Positions 18,178 to 25,784 of a DNA stretch of 64,000 nt are shown here, one piece after another (position 1 is the stretch's first letter; every line of letters starts with the position of its first letter). The stretch is from Shewanella aestuarii. GTDB taxonomy: Bacteria > Pseudomonadota > Gammaproteobacteria > Enterobacterales > Shewanellaceae. Below the pieces are notes generated by a model that ran no database searches, was not told the DNA's origin, and was given only the letters and a program-made list of their open reading frames with translations. The position numbers were made by a program, and so were the translations under genes. The stretch spans positions 1-64,000 of the forward strand of contig NZ_BMOT01000011.1 of NCBI RefSeq assembly GCF_014647215.1, given 5' to 3'.

Positions 18178-19736
18178 AGTCCGCCTCCTAATTTGATTGC
18201 AGTGATCACAGCTTGTGCTTTTTGACGGGTTTCATCGGCTTCAGCTTGTGGGTCTGAATCAAACACCACACCTGCGCCTGCTTGAATATGGGCTACATCG
18301 TGTTTGACAAAAGCTGAGCGGATAACAATGCAGGTATCCATATCGCCTAGTCCATTTAAGTATCCCACCGCGCCGCCATAACTGCCTCGGCGTGCTTGCT
18401 CAGCTTCACGCACTAGTTGTGATGCTCTTACCTTTGGCGCACCCACTAGTGTGCCCATATTCATACAGGCTTGGTATGCGTGTAAGGCATCTAAATCTTG
18501 GCGAAGTTGACCTGTCACGCGGCTCACTAAGTGCATCACGTGTGAATAGCGGTCTACTTTTAATAACTCTGCCACTTTACGGCTACCGCTTTGGCTGATA
18601 CGGGCAATGTCGTTACGGGCTAAGTCGACTAGCATTAAATGTTCAGATAACTCTTTTTTGTCTAAACGCAGCTCTAATTCAATGCGGCTGTCTAAATCAA
18701 AATCAATTTGGCCATCTTGAGTTTTACCGCGTTTGCGAGTACCCGCAATTGGATACACTTCTACTTGGTTATTAGCTGCTTCATATTTAAGTGCTGACTC
18801 AGGCGATGCGCCAAATAACGTAAAGTCAGGACCACGAAAATAAAACATATATGGACTAGGGTTGGTTTTACGCAGCGCGCGATAGGCACCAAGGGTGTTG
18901 GGGCAGGGCAAACTAAAACTGCGTGACGGCACCACTTGAAAAATATCACCGGCAACGATGTGCTCTTTTAAATCGACCACTGTTTGCTTGTAATCGTCAT
19001 CACTGATGTTAACCGTTTCGTCAGCCATAATGGGCACTAAAGCTTTTGCCGCCGTAATGGTTTGGCACTGTGTAATCACCTGCTGGCGTTGCGCCGTTAG
19101 CGCGTCTGTAATACTTTCATTGTGGCTAAATTGCTGGCTAATAATATCTGCCTTTTGCAATTTATGGTCAATTAAAATCAGGGTTTCAGCTAAGTAGAAT
19201 AAATAGTCTGGACATTCATTGCTGGCGTTTGGCACGGCAGGCAGCGGCTCTACCGTATCGATTAAGTCATAAGCTAAAACACCACCGAGAAATAAGTCTT
19301 CAAATTGTGGCTGCTCGTCCGTTTTAATGAATTTAACTAAGGCCCGTAAACCGTCTAGTGGTGAGGTTGATTTTAAGCGGGCATCTTCATCCTGTAAGCT
19401 GGTGGCTTTTGCTAGCACTATGGTTAACGCGTTTTGGCTTAACGTATTTATGCTGCCAAACTGCGCTTTAAAGAAAACATCTATTGGTGCGAGTAAGCTT
19501 TGGCCATTGGCACTTAAGGCACTGAAGGTTAATTGGTAACCATCACATCGAATCATCAATGCGCCATGAGTTAGCACTATGCTTTTAAGATGATCCTTGC
19601 TGTCAATTTCAGCCGATTCCAGCAACATAGTATGCGGCGCATTTTGAGTGACATGTTCATACAGGCTCAAAGGATCTGCATGATAGGTTAACGGTTGTTT
19701 TACCGTGCTAACTTGGGCTATTTGTTTTGCTGTCAT
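18174..19736 (-). CDS. trpE: Anthranilate synthase component I
   Basis: Makes anthranilate from chorismate with ammonia from TrpG. The 520-residue protein has the N-terminal feedback motif LLESAEI (tryptophan-binding) and the chorismate-binding core: PSRSFSL, PYMFYFRG, GASPESALK, PIAGTRKRG, DLARND and GAPKVRASQL. First structural gene of the operon, behind a leader peptide and attenuator. Because of the LLES motif, feedback inhibition by tryptophan is likely. Confidence 0.96.
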   Translation of the reverse strand: MTAKQIAQVSTVKQPLTYHADPLSLYEHVTQNAPHTMLLESAEIDSKDHLKSIVLTHGALMIRCDGYQLTFSALSANGQSLLAPIDVFFKAQFGSINTLSQNALTIVLAKATSLQDEDARLKSTSPLDGLRALVKFIKTDEQPQFEDLFLGGVLAYDLIDTVEPLPAVPNASNECPDYLFYLAETLILIDHKLQKADIISQQFSHNESITDALTAQRQQVITQCQTITAAKALVPIMADETVNISDDDYKQTVVDLKEHIVAGDIFQVVPSRSFSLPCPNTLGAYRALRKTNPSPYMFYFRGPDFTLFGASPESALKYEAANNQVEVYPIAGTRKRGKTQDGQIDFDLDSRIELELRLDKKELSEHLMLVDLARNDIARISQSGSRKVAELLKVDRYSHVMHLVSRVTGQLRQDLDALHAYQACMNMGTLVGAPKVRASQLVREAEQARRGSYGGAVGYLNGLGDMDTCIVIRSAFVKHDVAHIQAGAGVVFDSDPQAEADETRQKAQAVITAIKLGGGL

Positions 19737-19842
19737 ATTACTGCCTTCGTTTATTGCTTTGCCGAGTCATTGATAACAGTTGAGTCGATAATCACATCAA
19801 AAATAATTAAGGTTATTTAGCCTCTGAGCGGGGGCCAAATAA

Positions 19843-19874
19843 CAAGAAAGCCCACATCTCTGCGGGCTTTCTTG
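19843..19874 (-). terminator. trp operon attenuator hairpin
   Basis: On the minus strand CAAGAAAGCCC, a 10-base loop, then GGGCTTTCTTG: an 11-bp perfect stem 34 nt beyond the leader peptide stop, followed by TTATTT. It lies about 105 nt before trpE. With the Trp-rich leader ORF this is a classic ribosome-mediated attenuator. Confidence 0.82.
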
Positions 19875-19907
19875 TAAAATCTTGTCTCTTAAAATGAGCG
19901 CAACGCT

Positions 19908-19976
19908 TCACACAACCCGATAATTTGGGAAGTGCCACCACCAAGTAATGTTTTGAGAAGCGATAATGTGTGTCAT
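19908..19976 (-). CDS. trpL: trp operon leader peptide
   Basis: A 22-codon ORF reading MTHIIASQNITWWWHFPNYR then VV and stop (TGA). Three consecutive Trp codons at residues 12-14 would stall a ribosome when charged tRNA-Trp is scarce. Downstream, CAC..CCC within the leader can pair with GGG..GTG (a 1:2 type stem), and the terminator stem lies just after. The ribosome-binding site before the ATG is weak. The arrangement is well known in enteric bacteria, but the sequence was read directly here. Confidence 0.88.
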   Translation of the reverse strand: MTHIIASQNITWWWHFPNYRVV

Positions 19977-20175
19977 GCGTATCAATCTAAGTTTGTTTTC
20001 GTGCCTATAGGAAACCTTAGCTGGTGTTTAATGTCAATTGAATATTACTCATTATGCTAATAAATGAGCAATTAATTGGTTATGTTGAAGCTTTGTTGGC
20101 CTATCTTGCTCTTATCTGGTGATTTATTTACACAATCACAAAGCTTTTAGTAGGAGTATCAAGTACAATAACGCC

Positions 20176-21033
20176 ATGAATACTGAATCTATCTTGGCTG
20201 ATTTACATAGCCACACCACCGCATCCGATGGCATGTTAAGCCCATCAGACTTAGTCGCACGCGCGCTGGAAAAAGGCGTGCAAATGCTATCGATAACCGA
20301 TCACGATACGGTTGATGGTTTAGCGCAGGCCCACCTATTTAATCGTCAACAGCCAGAACCATTAACCTTGATTGATGGCACAGAAATTTCTACTCGTTGG
20401 AATAATTTTGATATCCACATCGTGGGTTTAAATATTGATAGAACTCAGCCTGAGTTGTTGGCGTTTTTAGCATCGCAACGTGAATTGCGTGAAGTGCGAG
20501 CACAAGAAATCGGTGTGCGCTTAGCCAAAGCCGGTATTGATGGTGCCTACGAAGGGGCAAAAGCGATAGCGGGTGACGCGGCCTTAAGTCGTGGTCATTA
20601 TGCCAGATGGTTAGCCGACAATGGTTATGCCAGTGATATGCCCAGTGTATTTAAGCGCTATTTAGCGCGGGGCAAAACCGGTTACGTTCCCAATAATTGG
20701 GGCGATATGGCCAATGCGATAAATGTGATCCATCAAGCGGGTGGTTTAGCGGTTTTGGCGCATCCTAGTGGTTATAAGTTGTCAGCAAAATGGCTTAAAA
20801 AGCTTGTTAAAGATTTTGCTGAGGCGGGTGGAGATGCTATGGAAGTGGTGCTTGGTCAGCAAACCATTGATGACCGAAATAACTTGCTTGCGTTATGCCA
20901 CCAACATCAGTTGCTGGGATCGCTGGGAAGTGATTTTCATTTTATAAGCAACTGGATAGAATTAGGTAAAAATTTATATCAACCCCAAGGCGTTACTTGG
21001 GTTTGGCAATCAGAATCATGGATGGAACGTTAA
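20176..21033 (+). CDS. rnm: PHP-domain 5'-3' exoribonuclease Rnm (YciV / RNase AM)
   Basis: A 285-residue PHP phosphoesterase. Metal ligands are visible in ADLHSHTTASDG, SITDHDTVDG and the late LGSDFH. In E. coli the orthologue (YciV, Rnm) matures rRNA 5' ends and hydrolyses pAp. The start at 20176 matches the family N-terminus; an in-frame Met 19 codons upstream gives an untypical extension. Lies divergent from the trp operon, and its stop overlaps the yciO start (TAATG). Confidence 0.9.
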   Translation: MNTESILADLHSHTTASDGMLSPSDLVARALEKGVQMLSITDHDTVDGLAQAHLFNRQQPEPLTLIDGTEISTRWNNFDIHIVGLNIDRTQPELLAFLASQRELREVRAQEIGVRLAKAGIDGAYEGAKAIAGDAALSRGHYARWLADNGYASDMPSVFKRYLARGKTGYVPNNWGDMANAINVIHQAGGLAVLAHPSGYKLSAKWLKKLVKDFAEAGGDAMEVVLGQQTIDDRNNLLALCHQHQLLGSLGSDFHFISNWIELGKNLYQPQGVTWVWQSESWMER

Positions 21034-21653
21034 TGAGCCAATTTTTTTATATACATGAAGAAAACCCTCAAGCTAGATTAATTAATCAAGTTGTGGAAAT
21101 TTTAAAACAAGGTGGGGTTATTGTTTACCCAACCGACTCTGGCTATGCGCTGGGTTGTATGATTGGCGATAAAAATGCAATGACTCGTATGGTTCGCATT
21201 CGTCAGATTGATAATGATCAAAACTTTTCGCTAATGTGCCGTGATTTATCTGAGCTAGCTAACTTCGCTAAAGTCGATAATCAAGCTTATCGTTTGCTCA
21301 AAAGCTGCACTCCGGGTCCATACACTTTTATCTTTAAAGCCAGTAAAGAAGTTCCTCGTCGTTTACAGTGTGAAAAGAAACGAACTATTGGTATTCGCGT
21401 ACCGGATAACTTAATTTTACAAGCACTGTTAGAAGCTTTGGGTGAACCTTTAATGTCAACCAGTTTAGTGATGCCAAATGAAGAGCATGCTGAATCTGAT
21501 CCAGAACATATTCGCGATATTCTTGAGCACCAAGTTGAAGGCATAGTGTTGGGTGGTTATTTGCCAGAAAAGCAAACAACAGTGATAGATATGTCTGAAG
21601 GTGAGATTAATATTTTACGCTATGGCGCAGGTGATACATCAGCATTTGAATAG
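21033..21653 (+). CDS. yciO: YciO, Sua5/YciO/YrdC family protein
   Basis: A 206-residue protein with the YrdC-like dsRNA-binding fold: GGVIVYPTDSGYALGC near residues 26-41, CTPGPYTFIFKAS and TIGIRVPDN. Relatives make threonylcarbamoyl-AMP for tRNA t6A; YciO is related but its exact role is less settled. The ATG overlaps the rnm stop codon, so rnm and yciO are translationally coupled. A start 12 codons upstream would read into rnm and is not used. Confidence 0.92.
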   Translation: MSQFFYIHEENPQARLINQVVEILKQGGVIVYPTDSGYALGCMIGDKNAMTRMVRIRQIDNDQNFSLMCRDLSELANFAKVDNQAYRLLKSCTPGPYTFIFKASKEVPRRLQCEKKRTIGIRVPDNLILQALLEALGEPLMSTSLVMPNEEHAESDPEHIRDILEHQVEGIVLGGYLPEKQTTVIDMSEGEINILRYGAGDTSAFE

Positions 21654-21776
21654 CCGCTATCCTGATTGCAGATAATGGTATAAACCTTGTGCAATAATGC
21701 GTATAATCGCGCGCTGAGTTTTAAGCTTCCCGTTTTTTAGGTACTTATAAACATAATCAATTGATAACGGAGCGAT

Positions 21777-22565
21777 ATGCAGGGTCATCAACAAAGCCTT
21801 CCATTAGCCATCGTTCGCGGCCAAGCGTTAGAGACGATGCCCATTGATTTGTTTATTCCGCCTGAAGCATTAGAAGTTTTCTTAGAGTCGTTTGAAGGGC
21901 CGTTAGATTTACTTTTATATTTAATCCGTAAACAAAAATTGGATGTGGTTGATTTACCCATTCAGCAAATTTCTCAGCAATATTTACTTTATATTGAAGT
22001 ACTCACTGAGGCTCGGATTGAATTAGCCGCTGACTATTTAGTGATGGCTGCAACTTTAGCGGAAATTAAATCACGTTTATTGTTACCTAAAATGGTGACC
22101 GAAGATAACGTAGAAGAAGACCCAAGGGTCATGCTAATTAGGCAGTTAAAAGCCTATGAAGTGATAAAACAAGCCGCATACGATTTAGATGAGTTACCCC
22201 GACTAGAACGGGATGTATTTCAAGTCAGTGCTGCGAGAGCACCAAGTATCAAACCTATTATTGTTCCACCCGATGTCACCCTATTTGAGCTAGCAAGGGC
22301 GTTTGGTGAGGTACTTAAACGCATTGATGCCAATGAAGATCATCATGTAAAACGAGAGCAGCTGTCCACTCGTGAGCGCATGAGCCAAATTTTAGCTAAA
22401 CTATCCAGTAGCGACTATCTGCAGTTTGAGCAGCTATTCGATTTTGAAGAAGGCCGAGCAGGCGTGGTAGTGAGTTTTTTAGCGTTAATGGAATTAGTGA
22501 AAGAGTTATTAGTGGACGTGGTTCAAAACGAGCCTTTTGCGACCATATACATTAAAGCAAAGTGA
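21777..22565 (+). CDS. scpA: Segregation and condensation protein A
   Basis: Kleisin subunit of the SMC-ScpAB condensin, bridging SMC heads. The 262-residue protein has the family motif SFEGPLDLLLYLIRKQKLDVVDLPI and the C-terminal winged-helix stretch near FEQLF. The start is supported by GGAG 6 nt upstream. Its partner smc is in the same window at 58.5 kb. A TATAAT at 21702-21707 may be its -10 box. Confidence 0.95.
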   Translation: MQGHQQSLPLAIVRGQALETMPIDLFIPPEALEVFLESFEGPLDLLLYLIRKQKLDVVDLPIQQISQQYLLYIEVLTEARIELAADYLVMAATLAEIKSRLLLPKMVTEDNVEEDPRVMLIRQLKAYEVIKQAAYDLDELPRLERDVFQVSAARAPSIKPIIVPPDVTLFELARAFGEVLKRIDANEDHHVKREQLSTRERMSQILAKLSSSDYLQFEQLFDFEEGRAGVVVSFLALMELVKELLVDVVQNEPFATIYIKAK

Positions 22566-22587
22566 TCTTGAAGAAGCGTAAATAACC

Positions 22588-23181
22588 ATGCCGACACCAA
22601 TAAACCCGACTCAATTGAAACAATTAATCGAAGCCAGTTTATTTGTATTAGCAAAACCTATGACTATAAAAGCGCTAAAAGAAACCGTATTAGCGGACTT
22701 TAGTGTGTCACGGATGAAAATTAAAGCGGCTGTGGAAGAATTACAGCAAGAATACCAAGAACGTGGTGTCCAATTAGTGAAAGTTGCTGGTGGGTATCGC
22801 TTTCAAACTCAAGAAATACTTAGCCCTTTTTTACAGCCGTTATGGCATGAAAAAGCCCCTAAATATTCTCGTGCAACCATGGAAACCTTAGCCGTGATTG
22901 CCTATCGTCAACCCGTAACTCGGGGCGATATTGAACAAGTAAGAGGTGTGGCGATCAGCAGCCACATCATAAAAAGTTTAGCTGATAGACATTGGATAAA
23001 AGTGGTTGGACACAAAGAAGTGCCGGGCAGACCCGCACTGTATGCAACCACCACAGAATTTTTATCTTATTTTGGCTTAAACAAATTAGCTGATTTACCT
23101 GAGCTAAATGATATTGAGTCACTTCAAGCGATGTTTGAAATTGCCCAAAAGGCACCACAAGATGTGGATTCAAGCTCGTAA
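22588..23181 (+). CDS. scpB: Segregation and condensation protein B
   Basis: KITE-type winged-helix partner of ScpA in the SMC condensin complex. The 197-residue protein shows the conserved stretch ETLAVIAYRQPVTRGDIEQVRG and GHKEVPGRPALYATT. It lies 22 bp after scpA and 23 bp before rluB, in the usual scpA-scpB-rluB operon. Confidence 0.95.
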   Translation: MPTPINPTQLKQLIEASLFVLAKPMTIKALKETVLADFSVSRMKIKAAVEELQQEYQERGVQLVKVAGGYRFQTQEILSPFLQPLWHEKAPKYSRATMETLAVIAYRQPVTRGDIEQVRGVAISSHIIKSLADRHWIKVVGHKEVPGRPALYATTTEFLSYFGLNKLADLPELNDIESLQAMFEIAQKAPQDVDSSS

Positions 23182-23204
23182 GAACAAACTAAAGAGTAAT
23201 ACTA

Positions 23205-24077
23205 ATGAGTGAAAAATTGCAGAAAGTCTTGGCCCGTGCAGGCCATGGCTCCCGTCGTGAGATGGAGGCATGGATTGCTGCAGGCCGAGTTAGTATTGAT
23301 GGTGAAATTGCCAATCTAGGTGATCGTGTTGAAGCCGACGTTAAAGTGCGTATCGACGGTCGCGCAATTTCATTAAAATCAGCGGATGAAGTGATATGTC
23401 GAGTGTTGGCATACCATAAACCTGAAGGCGAGATTTGCTCACGCAAAGATCCAGAAGGTCGTCCAACTGTTTTCCAGCGCTTACCTAATATGCGTGATTC
23501 ACGTTGGGTTGCTGTCGGTCGATTAGACATAAACACCTCAGGTTTACTGTTGTTCACCTCAGACGGTGAATTAGCAAATCGTTTAATGCATCCATCAAAT
23601 GAAGTTGACCGTGAATATGCGGTACGTACTTTCGGTGAAGTGCCAGAGGTTGCTGTCCAGCGTCTGCGTACTGGTGTGACGTTAGAAGATGGTCCAGCCA
23701 TGTTTGATAGCATTAAACCGGCGGGCGGCGAAGGTATTAACCAATGGTGGCATGTTACCTTGCGTGAAGGCCGTAATCGTGAAGTTAGACGTTTATGGGA
23801 ATCACAAGAAGTACAGGTTAGCCGACTAATTCGTATTCGTTACGGTATGGTTGAGTTACCAAAATCATTACCACGTGGTGGTTGGTTAGAGTTGCCATTA
23901 GATCAAGTGAATTATTTACGTCAAGTGGCTGGTTTAGAACCTGAGACACGCTCTTTACTGGGTAATGATAAGCACAGTGTTGCTCGTTCTAAAGTGAAAA
24001 GTGCTAAAATCCGTCGCGCTGTTCGCAAAACTAAAGTGAGTGGTGGAAAAACCAAACCTTCACGTCAGCGTAGTTAA
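23205..24077 (+). CDS. rluB: 23S rRNA pseudouridine(2605) synthase RluB
   Basis: A 290-residue RsuA/RluB-family pseudouridine synthase. It has an N-terminal S4 RNA-binding domain (residues 1-60), then the catalytic domain with D108 in [18 protein letters not shown], and [11 protein letters not shown]. The last 45 residues form a Lys/Arg-rich tail, common in RluB. It modifies the peptidyl-transferase region of 23S rRNA. Position after scpAB supports RluB over paralogues RluE and RluF. Confidence 0.92.
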   Translation: MSEKLQKVLARAGHGSRREMEAWIAAGRVSIDGEIANLGDRVEADVKVRIDGRAISLKSADEVICRVLAYHKPEGEICSRKDPEGRPTVFQRLPNMRDSRWVAVGRLDINTSGLLLFTSDGELANRLMHPSNEVDREYAVRTFGEVPEVAVQRLRTGVTLEDGPAMFDSIKPAGGEGINQWWHVTLREGRNREVRRLWESQEVQVSRLIRIRYGMVELPKSLPRGGWLELPLDQVNYLRQVAGLEPETRSLLGNDKHSVARSKVKSAKIRRAVRKTKVSGGKTKPSRQRS

Positions 24078-24100
24078 CCATTCACTATAACTGACAAAAT

Positions 24101-24126
24101 AAAAATGCCGCATTAGCGGCATTTTT
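24101..24126 (+). terminator. Terminator after rluB
   Basis: AAAAATGCCGC, ATTA, GCGGCATTTTT: 11-bp arms ending in a T-run, 24 bp after the rluB stop. Confidence 0.85.
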
Positions 24127-24196
24127 AATTTGTGTTTTACCGGGGAAGCATCTATTTTTGAATAGGTGAATTTATACTTAAGTTAGGGATTTAAAT

Positions 24197-24526
24197 ATGA
24201 AAATTTTTATTGCTGCTGTAATGAGTGTGATGCTATTTGCCTGTGCTTCAAGCCCCACTTGGGAAGGTATGTCAGAAGATGATATTGCACAGTGGAAAGC
24301 CAATGGATTTGACGCTCGTTCTGCTCAAGTTTGGCATAGAGGAGGTTTCAATGCGATGCAATCTAAAGCATGGATGGAGGCTAAATTTGATGTTGATTCT
24401 GCAAAAGATTGGTCAGAAGAGAAGTTTTCTGCTGACGAAGCTGCAAATTGGTCTCAGTCCGGTTTTGAATTAGATGATGCCGTTGAAGAAAGAAGTAAGG
24501 GCTTAACACCCGTAAAAGCAAAGTAA
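24197..24526 (+). CDS. Lipoprotein with five 13-residue W/F repeats
   Basis: A 109-residue protein with a lipoprotein signal peptide: hydrophobic run then the lipobox ending at C16 (MLFAC). The mature part is built of five exact 13-residue units. Trp stands at 33, 46, 59, 72 and 85, Phe at 38, 51, 64, 77 and 90, and Ala or Ser at 43, 56, 69, 82 and 95. This gives a pattern W-x4-F-x4-[AS]-x2 with many acidic residues. Such spacing suggests a short helical or solenoid repeat anchored in the outer membrane. I do not know a function. Confidence 0.75.
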   Translation: MKIFIAAVMSVMLFACASSPTWEGMSEDDIAQWKANGFDARSAQVWHRGGFNAMQSKAWMEAKFDVDSAKDWSEEKFSADEAANWSQSGFELDDAVEERSKGLTPVKAK

Positions 24527-24954
24527 CATGATTAATGCTATTCATTAATGATAAAGTTGACTAGGTTAAGTCACCCTTAGCTGCCATAAAACTCGTGTAA
24601 TACTTAAAACAGCCCACGTGGCTGTTTTTTATACGCTTATTTTATTGTTTGATCGCGAATTAGCCCGTGGGTTTTACAATATATTTATATTAGTGAAACA
24701 CTGAGTGCTTTTAATCTCGTCCTTAATTTTTCCATAATGTGTCAGTTACACTATTGAGTGACTGTGGTTTTAGAGTTGAAATGAATAAAAATAACTCGCT
24801 TTGATGTTTTTTGAACCACTTGAATCGCTTAAGTTAAATTAATAGTTGCACGGTTTTAAAAAAACAGTAAAGTGTGCCTCACGTTCAGCGGCGCAGCACA
24901 TGTTGCTAAGTTGACAATAGATTCTACGAGTTGAAATTCAATTCGTCACAGTTT
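24527..24954. other. Intergenic stretch before tRNA-Leu
   Basis: Holds the terminator at 24608-24630 and presumably the tRNA promoter. Candidate -35 boxes are TTGCAC near 24846 and TTGACA at 24911-24916, neither with a convincing -10 box. No credible ORF. Confidence 0.45.
24608..24630 (+). terminator. Terminator downstream of the repeat lipoprotein
   Basis: AACAGCC, loop CACGT, GGCTGTT then TTTT. It is about 80 bp after the lipoprotein stop codon. Confidence 0.7.
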
Positions 24955-25040
24955 GCCCGAGTGGTGGAATCGGTAGACACAAGGGATTTAAAATCCCTCG
25001 CTGAATAAGCGTGCCAGTTCAAGTCTGGCCTCGGGTACCA
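24955..25040 (+). tRNA. tRNA-Leu (anticodon UAA)
   Basis: 86 nt including an encoded CCA. Acceptor GCCCGAG pairs with CTCGGGT (final G-U pair), the D-loop contains GGTAGACA, and the anticodon stem GGGAT/ATCCC surrounds loop TTTAAAA with anticodon TAA. A long class II variable arm (CTCGCTGAATAAGCGTG) and the T-arm GTTCAAGTC follow. Closely like the E. coli UAA leucine tRNA. Confidence 0.96.
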
Positions 25041-25072
25041 TTATTAAACTTGCTTGCAAGTGATGGATAAAC

Positions 25073-25101
25073 AAGCCTCGACATTATGTCGGGGCTTTTT
25101 T
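25073..25101 (+). terminator. Terminator after tRNA-Leu
   Basis: AAGCCTCGACA, short loop, TGTCGGGGCTT followed by a T-run, about 33 bp after the tRNA. Confidence 0.82.
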
Positions 25102-25362
25102 ATGTCTGCAATATTTCAATCTCAGGATCTGGGATAGTGGAATAACCACGGCGTGCCACTTTGTGTTGATATGCTTTGTCTGGTTTTAAGTGATGATATT
25201 AAAGCGCTGCTGTGGTTTACAAAAGTGTGGTTTATGAATCTGTGGCTGATTCAGTAGTGAAGATCATTTTAGCAGTCAACACCCATGTAAAAATTAGATA
25301 ATATGCAATTTAGCTTGTTGGTGGCTAAGTGTTCGTGTTAATATCCGCGCGCTTTATTTGAG

Positions 25363-25385
25363 TCATTGTTGGTCGAGAACAGTGA
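25363..25385 (+). promoter_or_regulatory. Hairpin in the rplY mRNA leader, possible L25 autoregulatory site
   Basis: TCATTGTT, loop GGTCGAG, AACAGTGA: 8-bp stem with one G-T pair, ending 35 nt before the rplY ATG. L25 is known in E. coli to repress its own mRNA by binding its leader. This hairpin is in the right place, but resemblance to 5S rRNA loop E is only suggestive. Confidence 0.4.
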
Positions 25386-25420
25386 CGCCCATTCTTTTTA
25401 TTATTTAAGTGAGTATTAAC

Positions 25421-25705
25421 ATGTCTTACACAATTAACGCCGAAATCCGCACTGAAATCGGGAAAGGTTCGAGCCGCCGCCTACGTCATGCGAACATGGT
25501 TCCTGCTGTAATTTACGGCCCAGGTAAAGAGCCTATCTCTATTAAGTTCTTACACAAAGACATCATCAACATTCAAGAAAACAAAGATTTCTATGAAGGT
25601 TTAACTATCGTTGTTGACGGTAAAGAAATCAAAGTAGTACCAAAAGCGATGCAACGTCACGTTTTCCGTCCTATTATTGAACATGTTGACTTCATTTTTG
25701 CATAA
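25421..25705 (+). CDS. rplY: 50S ribosomal protein L25
   Basis: The 5S rRNA-binding protein L25 in its short, 94-residue gammaproteobacterial form lacking the CTC extension. Family stretches: [18 protein letters not shown] at the N-terminus, PAVIYG, and [20 protein letters not shown] take the ATG at 25421, giving MSYTINAE, rather than an in-frame GTG four codons earlier. Confidence 0.96.
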   Translation: MSYTINAEIRTEIGKGSSRRLRHANMVPAVIYGPGKEPISIKFLHKDIINIQENKDFYEGLTIVVDGKEIKVVPKAMQRHVFRPIIEHVDFIFA

Positions 25706-25716
25706 TTGCATTGATG

Positions 25717-25746
25717 AAAAAAAAGCGCCTTAAGGCGCTTTTTTTG
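25717..25746. terminator. Terminator between rplY and tamB (bidirectional)
   Basis: A-run, GCGCC TTAA GGCGC, T-run. The arms are perfect. It serves rplY on the plus strand and possibly tamB on the minus strand. Confidence 0.85.
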
Positions 25747-25784
25747 TGTCTGAAATTTAGGGGACTTAATAAATATATACTTTG

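Larger units (their letters stand above)
19737..20175. other. trp leader and divergent region before rnm
   Basis: Contains trpL and the attenuator. A TTGACA on the minus strand (about 20030) could be the trp -35 box, but no -10 box at normal spacing is clear. I do not see an E. coli-type TrpR operator. Confidence 0.5.
25041..25420. other. Leader and promoter region of rplY
   Basis: After the tRNA terminator this stretch holds a candidate rplY promoter (TTGTTG 25315-25320, 18-bp spacer, TAATAT 25339-25344). A leader hairpin lies at 25363-25385. No other gene is seen. Confidence 0.5.

Noticed and set aside
19977..20060. TrpR operator upstream of trpL
   Set aside because: No match to the CTAGTTAACTAG-like palindrome could be found by eye.
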